Origin: Oreohelix idahoensis
Lineage: Eukaryota; Mollusca; Gastropoda; Stylommatophora; Oreohelicidae
DNA: 64,000 bases
Direction: 5' to 3'
NCBI GenBank assembly: GCA_024509875.1
Contig: JAMPIV010011335.1
Span: 496,001 to 560,000, forward strand
The notes beneath the pieces were generated by a model. The model saw nothing but the letters and a program-made list of their open reading frames with translations. It made no database searches and had not been told where the DNA came from. Positions 1 to 11,341 of the stretch are shown in pieces. A program made the position numbers and the translations under genes. Numbering within the stretch: position 1 is the first letter of the stretch; every line of letters starts with the position of its first letter.

Positions 1-1812
1 AACCAGTAAAAAGTATACTAAATGTGAAAAAACTAAAACTCATCGTAACAGACCTATTTGCACATCACAATTGTTATTATGTTGGAAATACAATGGCTCC
101 TGTCGAGTCTGTTCCTAGATTTGTCTATCTCACGACCCCTAGTAATAGTCTTTAACAATAACTTAAAACTGCATCTGAATATAGAAAAGTTCTTAAAACT
201 TTTTTTTTATATGCAAACAATAACTTTTATTAGTTTTAAGATTTGTACAAAATTAATTGCAACCAAATATAAAAATCTATCATATTTTTTTGTGTTAAAT
301 TACAATGTAAAATAATAAACATGTCAGTGATTTTTTTTATCATTGTCAATGCAAACTTTCTTTGTTATTTTCTGGAAATTATGATTTTGCAGTAGTTTTT
401 GTTGTTGTTGTTGTTGAACGCATTGTGTGAAAGGTGAAAGTGCACAATGCTAATCTCTTTTGAAATCTAACCCGTCTCAGTGTTTTATTTTTACTGACTG
501 TAAAGTAACAGGTAAACGGCAGTCCCACAGGTGATACAGGTGCCGTAATGGAGTGAATTGTTTTACCTCACCTGTACTAGGTCTCGTCCTATGTATTTCC
601 CGGGGGGTCTCTGAGGTGACAGTAAAAGAATAGAATTAATGCTATCTCACATATGTCGTAAAGAGGCTGTGTATGTGGCTGGCAGCATCAGAATGTAAAA
701 TACATTGCTACAACAACCATTGGTATAGAATTTCTCAACGACGACAAGGACATTGGAGATACCTGTTACCGATGTTGTTTGGGGTGCTGTGTGTTGGTGC
801 TGCTGACTGGCACAGCTGACAATGTTGATGTCAGAAATGTCGGGCTTACTGGTAGTGGCCGACAGTTTTTTTATAATTGAACGAATGTCTAGGGTCCGTT
901 AGATTTGTTTAACGTGATGCAACCAACACAACAGTAATGTCAGGGTCATAAGGTGGACCAACTGGTAAGTCAAGTAAGCTGGAACCATGTAGCACATCAA
1001 TCACAGTTTATTGAAGACAGGAACATCGACGTCATAGACAGTAAATCATCAAAGGTTATAATGACAGACATACAGTATGTACGTTGATACAAATAATCCA
1101 TATCGAATTTGACCGGACTCACTAACCCCCGTCATCTTAAGGACGGTGGAAGCTCTACGGTGACGAGTTCTTATATTCCTAGTTTTTTTCCCATTACGAA
1201 GATTTGAATAATATATAGGATGTCTTCCATGAAGGTACAATGTGTTACCATCCATAGAATGCTCAGCAAAAAGCCCTGGACACACTAGCGGCACACCATA
1301 ACCAGCCGTGCCGAAGCCCTGCCAGATACTCTTTTTCGAGAGATTATCGAATTCCCCCCGAAAATTCCTGACGGTCAACCCACATTGTTCGATCTCTCAC
1401 TCTTTTCTCTTCCCTCTATTGCTCTCCCCCCTCTCGCTGTATAATGTCCCAGTTTTTCTCATTTCAACCCAGTACATTTTCACTGAAGCGGGAACTAAAG
1501 GATTGACATGTGAGATCAGCTCACCTATTTGTCTCAGCTCACCTATTTGTCTCCCCAACTTCGTGGTTCACTTTTCGTGTCTATTTAAACTTTTTCTTTT
1601 AAAAGAAAACATACCCAGTTGCGCTATTTTGTTCAAATATAGTGCACGAAGGCACGCAAATAATTACACATCTCATAACTTTAGATGTGCTCACAAGTGT
1701 GTCTATAAAAGACTAGACCCGCACGTGAGAATCCCAAACACTTACCGGTAACTCCCACGCGAAAAAGGACTTAACAATACCATACACCATAGAGACAGAA
1801 AAGGGAACAATG
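1..1812. other. Intergenic DNA, no gene recognised
   Basis: No open frame here resembles a known protein; the short open frames are low-complexity or unsupported. The segment around 588-640 shares a short cccgggggkttctgag-like motif with 19295-19345, suggesting a dispersed old repeat. A poly-pyrimidine stretch lies at about 1390-1440. Nothing else supportable was seen. Confidence 0.5.
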
Positions 1813-1940
1813 GTAATGATGATGTACTAATGATGATGTGCTAATGATGATGTACTAATGATGATGTGCTAATGATGATGTACTAATGATGATGTACTAA
1901 TGATGGTGTGCTAATGATGATGTACTAATGATGATGTACT
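1813..1940. repeat. 15-bp tandem repeat (taatgatgatgtact)n
   Basis: About eight and a half copies of a 15-bp unit, with t/g variation in the gtact/gtgct part, end exactly where a SINE-like sequence begins. On the minus strand the array sits at the 3' end of that SINE-like sequence, so it may be its expanded 3' tail. Confidence 0.9.
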
Positions 1941-2132
1941 AGATCTCAGCTTTATGAGCTGGGGTGACCAGTTCCCTTCCTCGCAACCGTTCCCTGCCCT
2001 AACTCACGAGCAAAGTCATGTGATCATTTTTTACAGCTGTGCAGACTGCAGCGTGGCGCGGCCTGCTCAAGAACCCGATCTCTTTGCCTTGGGAAACTGG
2101 CGCTTTAACCACTCAGCCACTCGAACAGCCAT
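1941..2132 (-). mobile_element. tRNA-derived SINE (candidate)
   Basis: Read on the minus strand, about 2070-2130 contains a tRNA-like head: tggctgagtggttaaagcgc resembles an internal A box, and ggttcttgagc further on resembles a degraded B box. The 3' part at 1942-1972 is shared with 41852-41882 (actagatc-agctttatgag-ggggtgaccag), which shows that the tail is repeated in this genome. The 15-bp array follows directly at the 3' end. The tRNA resemblance is by eye only; the family is not identified. Confidence 0.45.
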
Positions 2133-2245
2133 ACAAGGAAGCACACACTTAAGCGTGGGAACTACTTTTGACTTGGCGGCGCATCTATTTACTGGTTACT
2201 ATATCGCATGTTGCCCGCTAGATGTCGCAGTCGATACAAAAAATT

Positions 2246-2545
2246 CATCATCTCATCTCAACCCATAACCCGTCATGGGTCGTAGGGGTGCCATGGTGGA
2301 AGCATCAGCAGACAGGGTCCTCCACTGCTCTCTATTCTCAGCAATGCGTACAAGTGTGGAGAAACCGTGTCCTGCCCATTCTTTGATGTTATCAGCCCAG
2401 GATTTTCTCTGCCCTCCCCCTCTCCGTCCACCTTCGACCGCCCCCTGGAGGATCGTTTTCGAAAGGGAGTCATGACGAGTTACATGCCCAAACCAGGCAA
2501 GCTTTCGACGTTTCACTATTGACAAAAGTGGTTCTTGATGGCCTG
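2246..2545 (-). mobile_element. 5'-truncated LINE fragment (same family as 34921-36968)
   Basis: The minus strand encodes the last 90 residues of the same LINE ORF found at 34945-36960, including the WFGHVTRHDSLSKTILQG and RKSWADNIKEWAG segments, ending at the same stop. It is flanked by perfect 9-bp direct repeats caaaaaatt (2237-2245 and 2546-2554), a target-site duplication. The 3' tail is gagatgagatgatg with no poly(A), like the longer copy. It is a severely 5'-truncated retrotransposed copy, 300 bp long, with no independent function. Confidence 0.9.
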
Positions 2546-2554
2546 CAAAAAATT

Positions 2555-3162
2555 ACCTGTTTTTAAATGGCATACAAAAATAAAGCAAAAATCATTGATA
2601 ATAATCGAGTAAAATATTTATACACTCTACTTTCTTTTTTTTTACCGTTACATACTTTCTTTGTTGAATAATGTCCCCTTTGAAATTGCCCACGTTGGGC
2701 CGCCTCTACAACAATCGTCTCTAACAACTCTTTCCTGGCAGTGACGATATTAACAGACTCACTTTCGGAGGCAACTTAGGCACTACGAAACTTACGAGAA
2801 TGCAATAGACCAGTAATGGCGGAAGAGATATTTTTGACAATTACATACCTTTTCTCCAGAGGATGTTCAATTTTAATAGCTTCGACACCTTCACATGTTG
2901 ACATAGAGGGAATGAAAAGGCAGATAAATAAGCAAAGAAAGTTAGATCTTAGAAAAATCTAATAAATATAGAGATTAGTTTGATCGGCGATTAAGTGTTT
3001 AATCAAAAGAATAGCAACAGCTGAATTGGCAGCAGAATAGGATGTACATATAAAAGGAAGACACGCACATCAGATGTTCAAGGTTTCCGCAAGAACATGT
3101 CAGGTATCTATGGACTTGAAAATTCCCAGTAATAAGAAACTTCTCAGACTGCAACTGGGAAT
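2555..3162. other. Intergenic DNA, nothing recognised
   Basis: AT-rich sequence with no supportable gene or repeat boundary. Confidence 0.5.
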
Positions 3163-3384
3163 ATGTTTCTTTCCAGAATAGAAGAACCTTACTATGCAGA
3201 CTATCTTCAGAACAATAATATAGTGCATCTCACATATAAGTGTAAAAAGTATGAGCAACAGAGAATCCCAATATTAGATTATTTACAGGCATCCAAACTA
3301 CACATGACAATAGAACACGTGATGAGAGTAGATAGACCTAGGGAAATGCGCAATATTCGTCTTCACCTTTCAACTCCCCATTAA
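3163..3384 (+). pseudogene. Possible LINE C-terminal fragment
   Basis: A 73-codon open stretch encodes a segment with ILDYLQASKLHMTIEHVMRV followed by DRPREMRNI. A related stretch at 44345-44460 encodes LDYLHACNSSITVKMVLRI followed by DRPKELHNI, with clear DNA similarity as well. The pattern (cysteine/lysine-rich, then a helical tail) resembles the end of RNase-H-bearing LINE ORF2 proteins, but that assignment is weak. What is solid is that this is a dispersed repeat with coding-like conservation. Confidence 0.4.
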
Positions 3385-3393
3385 ACACAGGCC

Positions 3394-3539
3394 TTAACTC
3401 TTTGACTCCGCAATTATTTTCCACCCTGTGCCGTAATTTTAATTTGTGATAGACTAAAAACAACGTTCAGAGAGTTGTTTTGGCGCGGGTGTCAAATCTG
3501 ACTAACGCTCTGAGCGTTGTTCCGGAGTCAAAGAGTTAA
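3394..3539. mobile_element. piggyBac-type MITE, 138 bp plus TTAA duplications
   Basis: Perfect 13-bp terminal inverted repeats ctctttgactccg (3398-3410) and cggagtcaaagag (3523-3535) are flanked on both sides by TTAA (3394-3397 and 3536-3539). TTAA duplication together with termini of the C-Y-CTTTGA type is characteristic of piggyBac-like non-autonomous elements. There is no coding capacity. Confidence 0.8.
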
Positions 3540-3545
3540 ACATGC

Positions 3546-3592
3546 AAAATCTTCCTGTCCCGCGCCATCAGATCAAGGTCTTTCCATGTCTT
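3546..3592 (-). pseudogene. Tiny LINE 3' fragment
   Basis: The minus strand reads as a KTWKDL..MARDRK-type segment, the same C-terminal LINE motif seen better preserved at 5912-6125. It is too short to delimit. Confidence 0.4.
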
Positions 3593-3599
3593 CAGTGAC

Positions 3600-5911
3600 A
3601 ACTATAATAGTCATACAATATTGAACACCAATAAAAAAGTTATATTGATTTCTTTGGGTGGGTTTTTTTCGTTTATTTTTAAAGTGCTTGGAATTTCATA
3701 TTTTGTTTTTCAATATTTGACAAGTACTACCATTTTAATGTTAAGAAAAAAAAAAAAACCACAATACAATTTGAAAATTTTAATTTGCTCAATTTAATTA
3801 TATCACAGAAGATACGATGACACGTTAGTATATCGACAAAGGAACATATTATTTGAAAGTAGAAACACTACATATCCTAATTATAACCCATCAGGGGTTT
3901 CATGGGATCTTTTTCTTCATCAGTTTTAATAAATAAATAAAATATGAAGAACTTTGGTTACACTTTACATACAATTTTAAAATAAGGAAGAGTTTTGTAC
4001 TTACTGTGAAAGCTTAATCAGTCTCGGGGAAAAAAAGAGATGAGTCAGACATTAACGAGTTTGTAGCCGCGTGTGGAGCACAGACGATTTTATTGATGTC
4101 AAATAAAACAAACGAAAATTTAGTAGATGACATAAAACGACAATTATTAGTACCAGTTAGGTTTTTATTTTAAATAAAAGTATGCAGCGAGGCTACTGCG
4201 GTACACGCAGATCATTGTGACCCGTTGTGTGTCAAAGTGATAATAGATAGTTAGCACTACGTGACTGACAAAGTTTGCATCAGCAGTGGTTCTCAAAATA
4301 TATAGGAAAAGTCCCTAACTAAGTTTGATGCTAGTAACTACAATAAGTTTAGAAGCATTCATACGCACTTGAAATTATAAAATAATACTTGTTAGCCAGT
4401 TGACAAAAATAGAATGTCTGTCACCAGGTAGAGCAGCGCGTGAGAACGATTACTAAAAAAGTAGAATTATAAAAACTAAGATCACGTTGACCAAGAGAGC
4501 AGACGGAGCAGACAGAGCAGCAGAGAGAGATAGAGGCAGCAGTGCAAGTAGAGCAACACATTAGACTCCAAACTTCCAAATTTTAGAGATAGAAGCAGAA
4601 ATAAGAAAGAGATCTCTCCAAAGACAGCAGCTCTTCAACATCAAGCACTATGTCTTCGGTGCAAGTATTTCCTAACCAAGGAGAGGTAACAAGTATCTGT
4701 ACATTATTAGTTGTTCTTGCTGAAACATAACGCTGAAAAACTTTTAAAAATCTAGAGAAAGACATCTTCGAATAATCACAGTTTCGCCGATAACATAGAC
4801 CTTTACGTCAGCAGAAAGAAAACATTACCGCTCTGCCTGAAAGAGAAATTTTGACACCTTGTCGAACCTTAAACAGACTTTATATCTTTCTGAGATCAGA
4901 AGTACCGAAAGAGAAGAACCATTGTAGTCGCATTTTTCTGAAGTTGATACAGCAACAAAGCTAATAGTCACAAATAGCTTGGTGTAGACGTCGTATAGAG
5001 AAGAAAGGCAGAACAGACCAAAATCTCAAGAGAATTTACTTATCCATTTATTTCGCCGTTGTAAAACTTCGATTATTGTGAGGAAAAGAGAAGAAACACT
5101 GGAAACATTTTTTAAAGATAAATAAATATACAACGCCTCCTGGAGTTTGTATAGACACTATATGTAATTCTGTCGCGACGTCAAAGAAACACATGTCGTC
5201 AAATTTCATAGTGGACAGTGTTGGTGAACGTTTGTGTTTGTGAAGATTATTAATTTTGAACAAATTTGCCATCATGTGGCTGCTCAGAAAAGAACCTGGA
5301 AAAAGGAGGGTTCTCATTGCCTCCAAATAACTGTGGCCATAACCATCTCAGGTGTTAACCTGACACAATCTGTACTACCACAAACCTATACGATCAAGTA
5401 AGAAAGACACATACCAAGATAGACCACAACATTTGAACATGTTCCTGAAAGAATATAGCCATAACAAGAGAGACAAATACCTGACACACTGACAAATACA
5501 CCTGATGAACTAATCTTTCATTCTACTGTACTATACAACACACAGACCACACGGCCACAAGTTAATTAGATAGTATTGATTGGTTGTATCACCGTTGCAT
5601 AAGAACTGTCTTGTAAAGATAGCTCCATAAATATAGTTCAGCTGCGTTCATCAGTGCAAACACGCTCATGCTTCCGTTTTTTTCCAGAACTTTAAGTCGT
5701 GCCTTGTCCTTCTTAGTGAACATCTGGTGTAATCCCAGGACACGTCTAGTGCTCTATTTAAAAAAAAGTTTAATTCTCTTCTGACTTTCAGTAGTCTTGG
5801 TGGTGTGTTGTATGCACTCATATGTTGTGTTTCATGAGATTTCACTGAAGAGCATGTAAGTTGTTTTCTTTCTGAAAGGCTACTTTATTTCTGAATTGGT
5901 CAAGTCTTCCT
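3600..5911. other. Intergenic DNA, no gene recognised
   Basis: AT-rich, with scattered short open frames having no recognisable domain. Purine-rich sequence with repeated gagcaga-type triplets lies at 4495-4560. No element boundary was found. Confidence 0.5.
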
Positions 5912-6125
5912 GTCCTGTGCCATCCACTCAAACTCTTTCCACGTCTTCTTTATCCCCTTCATTTATGTCTACAGTTCTCTTCTCCGTGAATGTTTAGGTT
6001 TCACTCTGCTTCTTTTACCCTAGGGATTTTAGAAGAAGGACTACCTTGTAATGCTATCAACAGGTTTCGGCAGTAGGTGTCCACTCCATCTCCATCCACA
6101 ACCTGCTATTAGTCTCCTCTTATGA
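5912..6125 (-). pseudogene. LINE 3'-terminal fragment
   Basis: On the minus strand the translation shows the WRWSGHLLPKPVDSITR segment, an NPQGKRSR-like basic segment and WKEFEWMAQDRK. This is the conserved end of non-LTR retrotransposon ORF2 proteins (W-x-GH-x-L-R-x-P-D-x-I-T-R). It is decayed by stops, and distinct from the next fragment at 6130-6850, although it abuts it. Confidence 0.6.
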
Positions 6126-6129
6126 ATTA

Positions 6130-6850
6130 TGATGATTCTTCTTCTTGGATTCTTAGCCTCTGACTGACAAAGCAGTCAGTGGCCATTACGCCTAGTGGCG
6201 TCTTGTAGGGCAGCAACGAAGTTTTCCCACTTCTGCTCCGTCGGTGGCCACCCTTCGCGCAGTACCCTAACTTTGGTTAATGCTTTGCATCTCGGCCTCC
6301 TTAATTCTCCGCCAGGTTGTCTTTAGTCTGCCTTTCTTTCGCCGTCCTAGGGTCCAGAGCATTGCAGTTCTTGTGATGGTATCAGGGTCTCTTCTGAGGA
6401 CATGGCCAACCCAGCTCCAACGTCTGCCTGCAATGATGGTGTGTATATCTTTTTGGCTGCACCGTGTAAGCAGCTTTCTATAACAACATTCGATGAATTT
6501 GACCTAATCAGGTTGTGTGGAAAGAAAATAATTTGAACATTTCCTTTTCTGCTACTCTCCAGCACTCCGCACCATACACAAGTACAGACATCTGTTACTC
6601 TCCAGCACTCCGCACCATACACAAGTACAGACATCTGCTACTCTCCAGCACTCCACACCATACACAAGTACAGACATCTGCTACTCTCCAGCACTCCGCA
6701 CCACACACAAGTACAGACATCTGTTACTCTCCAGCACTCCGCACCATACACAAGTACAGACATCTGTTACTCTCCAGCACTCCGCACCACACACAAGTAC
6801 AGACATCTGCTACTCTCCAGCACTCCTCACCAAACACAAGTACATAAAGT
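6130..6850 (-). mobile_element. LINE 3' end (second LINE family) with internal minisatellite
   Basis: The minus strand encodes, in order, repeated VLVYGAECWRV motifs (within the 43-bp array), an AEKEMFKLFSFHTT segment, DIHTIIAGRRWSWVGHVLRRDPDTITRTA, a basic RRKKGRLKTTWRR segment, and EQKWENFVAALQDA near the end. This is the thumb/C-terminal region of a LINE reverse transcriptase ORF. Stops and frame changes show it is dead. The 3' end (about 6130) is atgatgatt-like rather than poly(A). RT catalytic motifs are not present in the fragment. Confidence 0.75.
6550..6843. repeat. 43-bp minisatellite, about 6.8 copies, inside a LINE remnant
   Basis: Units of 43 bp (ctactctccagcactccgca plus accatacacaagtacagacatct-type remainder) repeat with only a few substitutions. 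Each unit on the minus strand encodes the conserved LINE motif LVYGAECWRV. As 43 is not a multiple of 3, the frame changes from unit to unit, so this is not a protein repeat. Confidence 0.9.
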
Positions 6851-7293
6851 ACGCCACTCTCGTATACTTGTACGAGCATTATTTGGTGTTTGTGTTGTAC
6901 TGAAAGGGGATAACTCTCGTTATGCTAAAACAATTTTGCCAATAGTAGAAGTCGAAAGTGAAGTATTACAAACTACCGTAAGATTTGAAATTAATAATGA
7001 CCAACAACAAAACATAGGGTATCTCACATACCAAGACAGACAAACTTACGTCACTTAGACAGCAAAGAAAAACACATATACATATCACACACAACACTCT
7101 CATATCTCTCACGCAAATATAGACACAGATGCATTATAAACTGATATATGAACGTATGTCTCTATCGGTCTGTCTCTCTCTCACTGCTTTCTCTCTCTCA
7201 CACACACATCACATAAACGAACATCACATATAAACTAATACACATGTAAGATAAACAAAATAAAAGACTATCAATAGGATCTCTGCTGCTCTG

Positions 7294-7346
<53 letters not shown>

Positions 7347-7869
7347 CACACATCACAAACGTCACCACATATGAACTAATACACATATAATAAATACAAC
7401 AAAGAATATAGACATGATCTTTGCTGCTGCTCGCTCTCTCTCTCCTCTCTTCCTCTCTCACACACACATAACAAACATACACCACATATAATTTAATACA
7501 CATATAAGAACTACAAAGAGACTATCGTCTCTTTTTAAAAAACCCGGGGCAATGCAACCTCGTTTTTCATTCACCGAAACAGCAGGACCCTATAGAAAAA
7601 AAGTCATTTTATACACGTCACACACGAGATTCAATCTAGTGTGGAGGACCATCCAACTCGTGGCATTACATCACCCGCCAATTAGTGGGTCTGGTATGTT
7701 TTATTAACTCTACCAATGTTGAGCCCGCTGAGTTGGGGAAGCTCTCTGGGTTTGCAAGTAAGCCCTGGAACTCACCTCCAACTGTACAAAGGGAAAAGAG
7801 TGAAAAACCAAATCCATGGGAATTTTTAATACGGCCCTTATCAGGGCTACATCAGGCTAGCTAATAGAT
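6851..7869. other. Microsatellite-rich intergenic DNA
   Basis: CT/CA-rich: (tc)n tracts at 7160-7200, 7290-7344 and 7430-7460 alternate with tcacacacaca and cacatataa segments. Three similar blocks of about 120-150 bp (7180-7270, 7330-7410, 7455-7520) look like a degenerate higher-order repeat. No gene recognised. Confidence 0.6.
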
Positions 7870-8072
7870 CAGTGGTTTTCAACCTGTTTACGACAACGAC
7901 CCACATTTCACAGTTTTGGAAGCTGGCGACCCACCAAATGAATATTAGCAACTCGACCAAAGGCATGTCTTTAAATTTCGAGTATAAAAACGTAATGGAC
8001 GCGACCCAATACAATGTTTCCGGCGAGCGAATTTTGGGTGCGAATTTTGGACCCGTAGTTTGAGAATCTCTG
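7870..8072. mobile_element. hAT-type MITE, about 203 bp
   Basis: Begins cagtggttttcaacct and ends agtttgagaatctctg, inverted termini of the widespread hAT type. The interior has the usual cgacccac/gcgacccaa motifs. Flanking 8-mers taatagat (7862-7869) and tgatagag (8073-8080) match at 6 of 8, consistent with a decayed 8-bp target duplication. No coding capacity. Confidence 0.65.
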
Positions 8073-8856
8073 TGATAGAGGCTGTAGTCCCGTTTTGGGT
8101 TTAGCATTTACCAGCCATGGGCTAGAGTTCAGACACAAAGTATTCTCTATTTCTCTGTTTTGACTGGCTTTTGTGTTCTGATATAACCGAAAGACTTCTG
8201 TCTATGGCGGAAAATGAGGCTCCATGCCACAAGAAAGCAAATTAAAGGGCAAAAACACAGAAAGGAAATGCAATATCTGATATCAAGGATAGATCTCAGT
8301 ACATAAACAACACAGCAGACGTCATTCGTCGCTGTTGCCATTGCAAAGAGTTGCATTCCGTGGATGAAACGTATGTTTCCAATTTATTGTAGTTTCGTGC
8401 AATGAAATGCATCTGGAGAGAATGGTGCGCACATTGATACGGAATGACGTGCGTGTTTTTTACATTGGTGATAGGGAGCTCGACTGTGAAGAGATTATTG
8501 TAAACCAGACCACACGACTTGCACCCTAAATATAACCGTTGGACCCTGAGTCTTGGTTTAACGGAGAGCGCCTCGCCAAAATGAAGTAAAATTCTATTTT
8601 TTTTTTAAATACAGAAGAGCGTTGTGAAAAGGCGTATGTTGATTTCCAGTGTCTGTTCTTGAAGTGTTTCCCTGAATGAGGACCATGTGTTTAATAACTG
8701 GATGGACACTGGATGTCAGTGAGTGTCAATTGAATGTACTGGAGCTCAGATATGAAGAATTGTCAAATGATTACAGTTGAACTGTGGTCGTCGCATCTTG
8801 TATGAAGCCATCGAGCAGACGTGTGTCATGAAACATGTACAAAGGATGCAGGCTAA
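8073..8856. other. Unique flank left of element A
   Basis: No gene or repeat recognised. It ends with gctaa (8852-8856), the left copy of the target-site duplication of element A. Confidence 0.5.
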
Positions 8857-11274
8857 TGTGGTAAAGTGGGATGTTATAAATATTTATAGGGGACTTAGTG
8901 TACTGACTGAGATCAGCTGTGAAGGTATCTGTATCTAATAGGTGTAGTGTTTTACAGATAACCTTACTTGCTACCACATTATACCTCAGTCAGAATTATT
9001 CTGGAATATTGTGATGACTACGTTAAATGTCTAGGGTTATGTAAATGATGAAATGTAAGTCACAACAACAACAGACAGATAAACAATTTAATTTATTCCA
9101 CCACACATGACAACACTGTGACACTCACACACATGTAACACTCTATAAGACTATCTTAAATGAGTCACTGGTAAATTTTCAAATATATATGTATTAATTA
9201 CTTTCACTAATATATATCCTGATTCAACTACAAAGTGAACCAGGAATCACAATCAATTGTAATCACAATTTATATATACAGAATTTATAAATATGAACCT
9301 TGTAGTGACATATTTTAATAATATTATCCTATGTGTGTCAGTTGTGTAGTGGTACTATGAGGTAATACTGGTTTTGTTTTTCAAGCTATGTTGTTATTTG
9401 TCATCATGACTTCAAGTGTTTGTTTATCTGGGAAATAGTATGGGGGAAAGGTTCACAGTTCCTGTCAATTTAAACCAGGTATTGTCCCTCTTTTTCTACC
9501 AAAATGTCAATTTTTGAGGGGACACATAATGTTGAGCTCCACTGGCCACAGAGGCTTAACTTTCGTGATGGTGGCAGGAAAAGACTCCTCTGCTCGATTG
9601 CTCCCCTGTGTTTTGGAGACACCTCACTAGTCACTATCTGGACCCAGGAGTATGCTGTCAGCCTCCAGATTCAGCAAAGTTCAGACCAGGTGCTGCTCAA
9701 TACTTTAGGACCACAGTCCCTGAAACAAGAAGGTTGTACCTCCTACTTCATAACTAATTTATAATCTATGTCCAGACTGAACACAATACATAACAAACAC
9801 TGAGTTCAGAGCGGTAGGCCAACTGCTATCTTCATCTGAAACAATTGACACCAGTATACTCCTCCCTAATGGTTACTACGCCTCTGCAATTCCAGCATTA
9901 GTTCTTTCTAGTCAATAAGATAGGTGTCAGTGTACTGTTTGGCAATTCCATGTAGTTTTACTTTCCTCCGACACCTTCTGTTCAGGGTGGAGCACTATAC
10001 AGGCTTTGCCTCATGTTCGCTACTGAACCACACACATATACAGATATAAATTATCAATTTACATTCAATTTTCATTAAAAAGATATCAAATATTTCAAGC
10101 TTACCACAATTCATGGAAATAATACAGAATTACGTTGACTGGCAATGAATAGGCACAAAATCCGACCTGCCACTGTCTCAGGCTTTTATTTAGAAAAATA
10201 TAAGCTGATTCTCAACGCACTGTTGCTTTAGAAAGTTTATTTGAAAATGTGGTGCTGACCTGACGCTCCTAATTGACTATATTGGCGGGTCTAACCAATC
10301 GAGCCATGTTTACACAAGCGTTTGAAAAAAAAAAGTACCCTTCCTTCCGTCTCCCCTAACAACAAAACTAGTATTTGTAGCCCGACTAATCGTGTTTAGC
10401 CTTACATTTATTGCGCTCCAATCAAATAGGATTTAACATGGGGACCTATTTCCCGTACAATGGTGGTGTCAAAATCTGCCACTGAGCGATTCTGATTTTG
10501 GGGTTGTCTGACACCCTCACTATTTCTTTTGGCTATAATTTGCTAATTCCTAGACTATTTGCGTAACGTTTAACATATTCTTTGTCAGCAAGTCCTAAGG
10601 AACCCAAATATACAAATTTAAAGGAGCTAAGTGGCTGCGTTCAAAATATGCATTTTCTTCTAGGATAGTCGTGCTGTTGCCACCTCCTCACTTCCAAACT
10701 TTATGGTGTCTGGTGTACTGTCATGTTTTCAGACATAAAACAGTATAATGTCATATTTCCCAATAAGCATTTTGTAAGTTTTAAAACCTAACTCTCGTAT
10801 GGGTAGTGTTTTTTATCACTGTCGATTTGAAAAAAAGTTAGTGCTTGTGGCCTTACACGCGTGATGTCATTAATTGTATAGCGAGACGCGTGTTTAGTGT
10901 TGCATGCGTTCCGGCTTTCAGCCCTCCCTTCTCTCTATCCTAATTCCATCTGTCTTTCGTTTATGGTAACTTAGTGTATAAAATGACATGAATGGAATAT
11001 TAAATATAGGTCAGCTTGCGTATCTCAAGGTTTTTCTTAGAAAGGGAGTACACGTTTTATTGTGTTGTGGAAACGCGTGTATGCTGCAGAAGGCTTTTAC
11101 TATCAACGTGAAACGTTATAATTTGCAGACGAATGAGAAAACAAGGGGAATTTCGAGTACAGTCATTGTGACAGCACTGTTCTTTACCATTCTTCTTTCC
11201 TTTTATTAAATTTATGTGTTAGGCTTTAAATTTACCTGATAATTTATATATGTGGATTAGAATTTCTCACGACA
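8857..11274 (-). repeat. Element A 3' LTR (left copy)
   Basis: 2418 bp, tgtggtaaag at the left and ctcacgaca at the right. Its interior has an 86-codon open frame at 9504-9764 (plus strand, antisense to the element) that is identical in the other LTR at 16607-16867, and a 73-codon one at 10988-11209. Neither resembles a known protein, and identity between LTRs is expected of a young copy, so coding is not implied. Confidence 0.95.
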
Positions 11275-11289
11275 AATTCTCCCCACTTA
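11275..11289 (-). other. Element A polypurine tract
   Basis: In element orientation the bases immediately before the 3' LTR are aagtggggagaatt, a purine run that would prime plus-strand DNA synthesis. Element C has aagtggggagatg at the same place. Confidence 0.8.
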
Positions 11290-11341
11290 AAACAGACGTT
11301 ATATGTCAGTCTATAATTCTATATACACATAAAGAAATTTA

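Noticed and set aside
58..315. 85-codon open frame near the window start
   Set aside because: Low-complexity AT-rich translation with no domain; expected by chance.
6515..6847. 110-codon repeat protein on the plus strand
   Set aside because: It is the antisense reading of the 43-bp LINE-derived minisatellite; units are not a multiple of 3.
9504..9764. 86-codon frame identical in both LTRs of A
   Set aside because: Identity follows from the youth of the LTR pair; no recognisable domain, and it is antisense to the element. Kept only as a remark.
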